From NCBI GenBank assembly GCA_017992055.1, contig JAGOPK010000017.1, forward strand, positions 46,014 to 110,013: a stretch of DNA of 64,000 nucleotides, in the 5' to 3' direction. Within the stretch, counting starts at the first letter, position 1. Each line of letters opens with the position of its first letter. The notes below the pieces were generated by a model that saw nothing but the letters and a program-made list of their open reading frames with translations, did no database searches and was not told the origin of the DNA. This stretch comes from Burkholderiaceae bacterium (GTDB lineage: Bacteria > Pseudomonadota > Gammaproteobacteria > Burkholderiales > Burkholderiaceae_C). A program made the translations under genes and the position numbers. Positions 58,739 through 64,000 of this stretch are shown here, in pieces.

Positions 58739-59218
58739 TCAGGCGGCGGCCTTGTTCAGGTCCTTGACCGCGGCCAGCACCTCGTCGACATGGCCGGCGA
58801 CCTTGATGCCGCGCCATTCGGCACGCAGCACGCCGCCGCCGTCGATCAGGAAGGTGCTGCGCTCGATGCCCTTGACCTTCTTGCCGTACATGATCTTGTT
58901 CTTGACCACGCCGAACATGTGGCAGAGCTTCTCTTCGGTGTCGGCGATCAGCTCGAACGGCAGTTCGAGGTTCTGGCGGAACTTCTCGTGCGAGGCCATG
59001 TTGTCGCGCGACACGCCGAACACCACGGCGCCGGCCTTCAGGAACTCCTTGTGCTTGTCGCGGAACTGCAGCGCCTCGGTGGTGCAGCCGGGGGTGTGGT
59101 CCTTGGGATAGAAATACAGCACGACCGTGTGCCCGGAGAACGCAGCGGGCGTGAACTTCACGCCGCTGGTGGCTTGGGCTTCGAAATCGGGCAGCGATTT
59201 GTTGAGGACAGGCGTCAT
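58739..59218 (-). CDS. bcp: Thioredoxin-dependent peroxiredoxin (Bcp/PrxQ family)
   Basis: Reduces hydroperoxides with electrons from thioredoxin. The 159-residue protein has the family signature YFYPKDHTPGCTTEALQFRD with peroxidatic Cys45. The resolving cysteine normally five residues on (Cys50 in E. coli) is Leu50 here, so it is either a 1-Cys enzyme or uses Cys99 (EEKLCHMFGV). FGVSRDNMASHEKF and STFLIDGGGVLRAEWR match the rest of the family. Upstream, a reverse-strand TATAAT at 59309-59304 gives a leader of about 80 bases. A terminator follows downstream. Confidence 0.94.
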   Translation of the reverse strand: MTPVLNKSLPDFEAQATSGVKFTPAAFSGHTVVLYFYPKDHTPGCTTEALQFRDKHKEFLKAGAVVFGVSRDNMASHEKFRQNLELPFELIADTEEKLCHMFGVVKNKIMYGKKVKGIERSTFLIDGGGVLRAEWRGIKVAGHVDEVLAAVKDLNKAAA

Positions 59219-59303
59219 GAGCTGGGCGGGGGTGTCAGACGGAGGGGCTTCTTCAGCACCGGGTGGGGCCTACCCAGACCCAGTACCTGAGGCGCAATCG
59301 CCG

Positions 59304-59309
59304 ATTATA
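59304..59309 (-). promoter_or_regulatory. Probable -10 of the bcp promoter
   Basis: A perfect reverse-strand TATAAT lies about 86 bases before the bcp start, in the gap between the Mth938-domain gene and bcp. A -35 hexamer at 17 bases is not convincing. Confidence 0.4.
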
Positions 59310-59366
59310 AAGTTGTGCAACCCTCGCGCCGGTGACGACGCGCTAGCGCTATCCCTCAGGCGTCCA

Positions 59367-59753
59367 TCAAGCGGCTGGCGCCGGGGGCACGAGCAGGGCG
59401 GCGACCACCGAGCGGCCCTCGGAGGCCAGCACGTTGTAGGTGCGGCAGGCGGCCGGCGTGTCCATGGTCTCGACGCCGATGCGGCGCTCGATCAGCGCGC
59501 GCAGCAGCGAGGGGTGCACGAACTGCAGGCGCGGGCCGCTGCCGAAGATCACCACCTCGGGCGCCAGCGCCAGCACGGCCTCGAAATCCGCCGCGCCGAG
59601 CGCGGCCGGCGAGTCGGGCGCCCAGCGCTGCACCTCGCCGCGCCAGGGCACCAGCAGGCTGTGGCCGTGGCGCTGGGCGCCAACCCACAGCGCATGCGCG
59701 TCGCAGCGGGTCACGACATTGGTGCCGGGCAGCAGGTCGGGCTGGAACTTCAC
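59367..59753 (-). CDS. Mth938-like domain (DUF498) protein
   Basis: A 128-residue single-domain protein of the Mth938/DUF498 fold, found in NDUFAF3-like assembly factors. Visible blocks are GTNVVTRCDAHALWVG, VPWRGEVQRW, PEVVIFGSGPRLQFVHPSLLRALIERRIGVETMDTPAACRTYNVLASEGRSVVAALLVP (residues ~70-126). No catalytic residues are evident; the role in bacteria is not settled. The GTG giving (M)KFQPDLLPG was chosen to match relatives; another GTG 42 bases upstream is open. It is divergent from alaA with a 149-base gap containing an AT-rich TAAAATTATAGG block usable in either direction. Confidence 0.8.
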   Translation of the reverse strand: MKFQPDLLPGTNVVTRCDAHALWVGAQRHGHSLLVPWRGEVQRWAPDSPAALGAADFEAVLALAPEVVIFGSGPRLQFVHPSLLRALIERRIGVETMDTPAACRTYNVLASEGRSVVAALLVPPAPAA

Positions 59754-59850
59754 GGTGGAGCGCGCAAGGCGTGTGGGTGGGCGGGTGCGATGCACCAGAA
59801 AAGGGCGTCGGGACGCGCGTCCGCGCTGCCTGGCGGTGCCGGCCTGGCCC

Positions 59851-59862
59851 TAAAATTATAGG
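59851..59862. promoter_or_regulatory. AT-rich promoter-like block between the Mth938 gene and alaA
   Basis: taaaattatagg is the only AT-rich stretch in this divergent gap. It offers TAAAAT as a forward -10 for alaA (leader ~40 bases) and TATAAT as a reverse -10 for the Mth938-domain gene. No -35 hexamer fits well on either strand, so the direction is uncertain. Confidence 0.35.
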
Positions 59863-59902
59863 TTTTGCGGCGCAGCATGCCCTGCCGACCCCGGAGCCCC
59901 CG

Positions 59903-61135
59903 TTGAAAGCCATCACCAAGTCCAGCAAGCTCGAGAACGTCTGTTACGACATCCGTGGCCCGGTGCTGGAAAAGGCCCGGCAGATGGAGGAAGAGGGCCA
60001 CAAGATCATCAAGCTGAACATCGGCAACATCGCCGCCTTCGGCCTGGAGCCGCCCGACGAGATCGTGCAGGACATGATCCGCAACCTGCCCACCCAGGTG
60101 GCAGCCGGCTACACCGACAGCAAGGGCCTGTTCGCGCCGCGCAAGAGCGTGGTGCACTACAGCCAGGAAAAGCGCATCGCCGGCGTGACGGTGGACGACG
60201 TGTACCTGGGCAATGGCGCGTCCGAGCTGATCACGATGAGCATGAATGCCCTGCTCAACGCCGGCGATGAGATCCTGGTGCCGGCGCCCGACTACCCGCT
60301 GTGGACGGCCTCGGTGGCGCTGTCCGGCGGCACGCCGGTGCACTACCTGTGCGACGAGGGCACCGAGTGGTATCCTGACCTGGACGACATCCGGCGCAAG
60401 ATCACGCCCAATACCAAGGGCCTGGTGGTCATCAACCCGAACAACCCCACCGGCGCGCTGTACCCCGAGGCCCTGCTGCAGGAACTGGTGGAGATCGCCC
60501 GCCAGCACCAGCTGATCCTGTTTGCCGACGAGATCTACGACAAGACCCTGTACGACGGCAATGTGCACACCAGCATCGCCTCGCTGGCGCCCGATGTGCT
60601 GTGCCTAACCTTCAACGGCCTGAGCAAGAACTACCGTTCCTGCGGCTACCGCGCCGGCTGGATGATCGTCTCGGGCGACAAGCGCAATGCGCGCAGCTAC
60701 ATCGAGGGCCTGAACATGCTGGCCTCGATGCGCCTGTGCGCCAACACGCCGGGCCAGCTGGCCATCCAGACGGCACTGGGCGGCTACCAGAGCATCAAGG
60801 ACCTGGTGGCGCCCAGCGGCCGGCTGGCGCGCCAGCGCGACCTGGCCTACAACCTGCTGACACAGATCCCCGGCGTCAGCGTGGTCAAGCCCAAGGGCGC
60901 GCTGTACATGTTCCCGCGGCTGGACCCCAAGCTGTACCCGATCAGCGACGACCAGCAGTTCGCCTACGAGCTGCTGGCCGAGGAGAAGGTGCTGATCGTG
61001 CAGGGCACGGGCTTCAACTGGCCGCGGCCCGACCACTTCCGCCTGGTGTTCCTGCCCAACTCGGACGACCTGGCCGAGGCCATCGGCCGCATCGACCGCT
61101 TCCTCGCGCACTACCGCAAACGCCACGCGGTCTGA
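59903..61135 (+). CDS. alaA: Glutamate--pyruvate aminotransferase AlaA-type
   Basis: PLP-dependent class I/II aminotransferase that makes alanine from pyruvate and glutamate. The 410-residue protein (E. coli AlaA 405) carries LNIGNIAAFGLEPPDEI, GYTDSKGLFAPRKSVVHY, VYLGNGASELI, NPNNPTGALY, ADEIYDKTLYD and the PLP-lysine region TFNGLSKNYRSCGYRAGWM. The start is a TTG giving (M)KAITKSSKLENVCYD, matched to family N-termini, with ggag 6 bases upstream; a GTG 132 bases upstream is open but implausible. hom and thrC follow on the same strand, so alanine and threonine genes may be co-transcribed. Confidence 0.93.
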   Translation: MKAITKSSKLENVCYDIRGPVLEKARQMEEEGHKIIKLNIGNIAAFGLEPPDEIVQDMIRNLPTQVAAGYTDSKGLFAPRKSVVHYSQEKRIAGVTVDDVYLGNGASELITMSMNALLNAGDEILVPAPDYPLWTASVALSGGTPVHYLCDEGTEWYPDLDDIRRKITPNTKGLVVINPNNPTGALYPEALLQELVEIARQHQLILFADEIYDKTLYDGNVHTSIASLAPDVLCLTFNGLSKNYRSCGYRAGWMIVSGDKRNARSYIEGLNMLASMRLCANTPGQLAIQTALGGYQSIKDLVAPSGRLARQRDLAYNLLTQIPGVSVVKPKGALYMFPRLDPKLYPISDDQQFAYELLAEEKVLIVQGTGFNWPRPDHFRLVFLPNSDDLAEAIGRIDRFLAHYRKRHAV

Positions 61136-61162
61136 ACCTCCACATCCCCTGAGAGCCTTTCC

Positions 61163-62485
61163 ATGAAACCCATCCAGGTCGGCCTGCTCGGCATCGGCAC
61201 CGTCGGCTCCGGCACCTTCAAGGTGCTGCAGCGCAACCAGCAGGAGATCCAGCGCCGCGCCGGCCGTGGCATCGCCATCACCATGGTCGCCGATCTCGAC
61301 ACCGAGCGCGCGCGGGCCATCGTCGGCGACGGCGTGCAGGTGGTGGGCGACGCGCGCCAGGTCATTGCCAATCCCGACATCGACATCGTGGTCGAGCTGA
61401 TCGGCGGCTATGGCATTGCCAAGGCCCTGGTGCTGGAGGCGATTGCCGCCGGCAAGCATGTGGTCACCGCCAACAAGGCCCTGCTGGCCGTGCATGGCAC
61501 CGAGATCTTCGCCGCGGCGCGCGAAAAGGGCGTCACCGTGGCCTTCGAGGCCGCGGTGGCCGGCGGCATCCCGATCATCAAGGCGCTGCGCGAGGGCCTG
61601 ACGGCCAACCGCATCGAATGGATCGCCGGCATCATCAACGGCACCACCAACTTCATCCTGTCGGAGATGCGTGACAAGGGCCTGGACTTCGGCACTGTGC
61701 TGAAGGAAGCCCAGCGCCTGGGCTATGCCGAAACCGATCCCACCTTCGACATCGAGGGCGTGGACGCCGGCCACAAGGTCACGCTGATGAGCGCCATCGC
61801 CTTCGGCACGCCGGTGCAGTTCGAGCGCGCCCATGTCGAGGGCATCACCAAGCTGCAGGCCGCCGACATCCGCTATGCCGAGCAGTTGGGCTACCGTATC
61901 AAGCTGCTGGGCATCACCAAGCGCCGCGACGACGTGGCCGGCGGCGGCATCGAGCTGCGCGTGCACCCCACCCTGGTGCCGGCCAAGCGCCTGATCGCCA
62001 ATGTCGAGGGTGCGATGAACGCGGTGGTGGTGCAGGGCGATGCCGTGGGCACCACGCTGTACTACGGCAAGGGCGCGGGCAGCGAGCCCACGGCCAGCGC
62101 CGTGGTCGCCGACCTGGTGGACATCACCCGCCTGGCCACCGCCGACCCCGACCACCGCGTGCCGCACCTGGCCTTCCAGCACGATGCGCTGGCGGCCACG
62201 CCGGTGCTGCCCATCGCCCAGGTCGTGACCTCGTTCTACCTGCGCCTGCAGGTGGCCGACCAGACTGGCGTGCTGAGCAAGATCACCACCATCCTGGCCG
62301 AGCACGACATCTCCATCGACGCCGTGCTGCAGCGCGAATCGGCCGAGGGCGAGACCAAGACCGACCTGATCATCCTGACCCACGACACCCAGGAAGGCCG
62401 CATGCGCGAGGCCCTGGCCAAGATGCAGGCCCTGCCCACGGTGCTGGCGCCCATCGTCAGCCTGCGCAAGGAAGAGCTGTCGTGA
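61163..62485 (+). CDS. hom: Homoserine dehydrogenase
   Basis: Reduces aspartate semialdehyde to homoserine in threonine/methionine synthesis. The 440-residue monofunctional enzyme has the Rossmann motif VGLLGIGTVGSGTF, ELIGGYGIAKALVLEAI, VVTANKALLAVHG, the catalytic region EAAVAGGIPIIKALREGL with GIINGTTNFILSEM, and GYAETDPTFDIEGVDAGHK. An ACT domain (~350-430) begins near YLRLQVADQTGVLSKITTILAEHDISID and suggests threonine feedback. The 27-base gap to alaA has no terminator. The stop overlaps the GTG start of thrC. Confidence 0.97.
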   Translation: MKPIQVGLLGIGTVGSGTFKVLQRNQQEIQRRAGRGIAITMVADLDTERARAIVGDGVQVVGDARQVIANPDIDIVVELIGGYGIAKALVLEAIAAGKHVVTANKALLAVHGTEIFAAAREKGVTVAFEAAVAGGIPIIKALREGLTANRIEWIAGIINGTTNFILSEMRDKGLDFGTVLKEAQRLGYAETDPTFDIEGVDAGHKVTLMSAIAFGTPVQFERAHVEGITKLQAADIRYAEQLGYRIKLLGITKRRDDVAGGGIELRVHPTLVPAKRLIANVEGAMNAVVVQGDAVGTTLYYGKGAGSEPTASAVVADLVDITRLATADPDHRVPHLAFQHDALAATPVLPIAQVVTSFYLRLQVADQTGVLSKITTILAEHDISIDAVLQRESAEGETKTDLIILTHDTQEGRMREALAKMQALPTVLAPIVSLRKEELS

Positions 62486-63912
62486 AGTACATCAGCACCC
62501 GCGGCGACAAGACCGAGCGCGGCTTTTCCGAGATCCTGCTCGAAGGCCTGGCGCCCGACGGCGGCCTGTACCTGCCCACGCACTATCCGCAGGTCGACGC
62601 GGCCACGCTGGCGCGCTGGCGCGGCCTGTACGGCAAGGGCCGGCCGGGCGGCTATGCGGCCCTGGCCTTCGAGATCCTGTCGCTGTACATCGGCGACATC
62701 CCGGCCGCCGACCTGCGCGCCCTGGTCGACAAGACCTACACCCAGGCGGTGTACGGCAGCGATGCCATCGTGCCGGTGCGCCGGCTCGAAGACGGCCTGT
62801 ACATCGAAGCCCTGTCCAACGGCCCGACGCTGGCCTTCAAGGACATGGCCATGCAGCTGCTGGGCAACCTGTTCGAGTACGAGCTGGCGCGCCGCGGCGA
62901 GACGCTGAACATCCTGGGCGCCACCTCGGGCGACACCGGCAGCGCGGCCGAATACGCGATGCGCGGCAAGCACGGCGTCAATGTCTTCATGCTCTCGCCC
63001 TATGGCCGCATGAGCCCGTTCCAGCAGGCGCAGATGTTCAGCCTGCAGGACGCCAACATCCACAACCTGTCGGTCGAAGGCGTGTTCGACGACTGCCAGG
63101 ACATCGTCAAGGCCGTGTCCAACGACCTGGGCTTCAAGCGCCAGTGGAAGATCGGCACGGTCAATTCCATCAACTGGGCGCGCCTGCTGGCCCAGGTGGT
63201 GTATTACTTCGCCGGCTACTTCCAGGTCACCGAGCGTGATGACCAGAAGGTCAGCTTCGCCGTGCCCTCGGGCAACTTCGGCAATGTCTGCGCCGGCCAT
63301 GTGGCACGCATGATGGGCCTGCCCATCGAGAAGCTGGTGGTGGCCACCAACGAGAACGACGTGCTCGACGAGTTCTTCCGCACCGGCCGCTACCGCGTGC
63401 GCGGCAGCGACCAGACCTACGAGACCTCCAGCCCGTCGATGGACATCAGCAAGGCCAGCAACTTCGAGCGCTTCGTGTTCGACCTGCTGGGCCGCGATGC
63501 CCAGCGCACGGCCGGGCTGTTCGGCGCCGGCCTGGCCAGCAGCGGCGGCTTCACGCTGGACGCGGCCGAGGTGGCCCGCTTTGCCGACTTCGGCTTCGTG
63601 TCCGGCAAGAGCACGCATGCACACCGCCTGGCCACTATCCGTGCCACCTGGGAGGCCCACCAGGACATGATCGACACCCACACCGCCGACGGCCTGAAGG
63701 TGGCGCGTGAGCACCTGCAGCCCGGCGTGCCGATGATCGTGCTGGAGACGGCGCTGCCGGCCAAGTTCGCCGCCACCATCCAGGAGGCGCTGGGCCGCGA
63801 GCCGCTGCGTCCGGCGGCGCTGGACGGCATCGAGGCCCTGCCCAAGCGCTTCACCGTGGTGCCGGTGGATGCGGCGGTGGTCAAGACCTACATCACCCAG
63901 CATGCGGGCTGA
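62482..63912 (+). CDS. thrC: Threonine synthase
   Basis: PLP enzyme converting O-phosphohomoserine to threonine. The 476-residue protein is of the long (class II) type: MKYISTRGDKTERGFSEILLEGLAPDGGLYLP at the N-terminus, PLP lysine in GPTLAFKDMAMQLLGN, and ATSGDTGSAAEYAMRGKHGVNVFMLSPYGRMSPFQQAQM around residues 145-185, plus AVPSGNFGNVCAGHVARMMGLP. It starts with GTG inside the hom stop (GTGA overlap), so the pair is translationally coupled. mobB begins 10 bases after the stop. Confidence 0.96.
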   Translation: MKYISTRGDKTERGFSEILLEGLAPDGGLYLPTHYPQVDAATLARWRGLYGKGRPGGYAALAFEILSLYIGDIPAADLRALVDKTYTQAVYGSDAIVPVRRLEDGLYIEALSNGPTLAFKDMAMQLLGNLFEYELARRGETLNILGATSGDTGSAAEYAMRGKHGVNVFMLSPYGRMSPFQQAQMFSLQDANIHNLSVEGVFDDCQDIVKAVSNDLGFKRQWKIGTVNSINWARLLAQVVYYFAGYFQVTERDDQKVSFAVPSGNFGNVCAGHVARMMGLPIEKLVVATNENDVLDEFFRTGRYRVRGSDQTYETSSPSMDISKASNFERFVFDLLGRDAQRTAGLFGAGLASSGGFTLDAAEVARFADFGFVSGKSTHAHRLATIRATWEAHQDMIDTHTADGLKVAREHLQPGVPMIVLETALPAKFAATIQEALGREPLRPAALDGIEALPKRFTVVPVDAAVVKTYITQHAG

Positions 63913-63922
63913 CTGATCCGCC

Positions 63923-64000
63923 ATGAAGGTCATCGGCTTCTGCGGGCCTTCGGGCGTGGGCAAGACCACCCTGGTCGAGCAGCTGATCGTGGCGCTGCGC
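63923..64000 (+). CDS. mobB: Molybdopterin-guanine dinucleotide biosynthesis protein MobB, N-terminal fragment
   Basis: Only the first 26 codons lie in the window. They begin MKVIGFCGPSGVGKTTLVEQ, a P-loop (GPSGVGKTT) immediately after the first strand, as in MobB GTP-binding proteins that help attach the nucleotide to molybdopterin. Placement behind thrC is seen in related Burkholderiales, where moeA often follows; here moeA lies elsewhere with moaA. The rest of the gene is beyond the window, so the assignment rests on the N-terminus and context. Confidence 0.75.
   Translation, partial: MKVIGFCGPSGVGKTTLVEQLIVALR

Noticed and set aside
61136-61162. Threonine leader peptide or riboswitch before hom
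   Set aside because: The gap after alaA is only 27 bases and shows no leader peptide, threonine codon run or hairpin.

Overview
The window is a contiguous piece of a very GC-rich (roughly 70%) chromosome from a betaproteobacterium, most probably a Burkholderiales relative of Rubrivivax, Leptothrix or Ideonella. This placement rests on gene order (carB-greA, yhbY-rlmE-ftsH-folP-glmM-pst-pho, rpmE2-rho-trxA, hom-thrC-mobB), on protein similarity and on codon bias recalled from those groups; no search was run. Coding density is near 95% and no gap exceeds 300 bases. I see no insertion sequence, prophage, CRISPR array, tRNA or rRNA; the one RNA gene is the SRP (4.5S) RNA.

Layout. 1-4234: 3' part of carB, greA, two small conserved genes, yhbY (reverse) and rlmE. 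4413-8617: ftsH, folP, glmM. 8681-15619: a phosphate regulon, with a Pho box followed by pstS-pstC-pstA-pstB-phoU-phoB-phoR. 15595-19580 (reverse): a membrane glycosyltransferase-like protein, rpmE2, rho and trxA. 19733-25845: a translationally coupled AddB/AddA-like nuclease-helicase pair. 25948-30218: a coupled signalling pair, a pseudokinase-HDOD protein followed by an intact Ser/Thr kinase-HDOD-GAF protein. 30279-33943 (reverse): SRP RNA, a Crp/Fnr regulator, a phospholipase-D-type enzyme and a divergent PurM-like protein. 33977-36899: dnaX-ybaB-recR. 36954-40666: mltD-gloB (reverse) back to back with a yafS-like methyltransferase and rnhA. 40785-45164: an RND efflux adaptor and pump. 45183-47640 (reverse): moaA-moeA. 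47713-50570 (reverse): an NlpC/P60 hydrolase, a glutathionylspermidine-synthase-like ATP-grasp protein, a DUF350 membrane protein and a DUF1190 lipoprotein. 50720-54754: prpE and an exported M3 peptidase. 54758-59753 (reverse): a poly-glycine lipoprotein, a PIN-PhoH ATPase, bcp and an Mth938-domain protein. 59903-64000: alaA, hom, thrC and the start of mobB.

Most genes are housekeeping: pyrimidine/arginine, folate, cell-wall precursor, threonine/alanine and molybdenum-cofactor synthesis, transcription fidelity and termination, DNA repair, and protein quality control. The least explained parts are the pseudokinase/kinase HDOD pair, the ATP-grasp/DUF350/DUF1190 operon, the divergent PurM-like gene, and an SRP RNA whose probable -10 element and first bases lie in the last codons of a Crp/Fnr gene. 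I found no wholly new system that sequence reading alone can establish; the kinase pair and the ATP-grasp operon are the best candidates.
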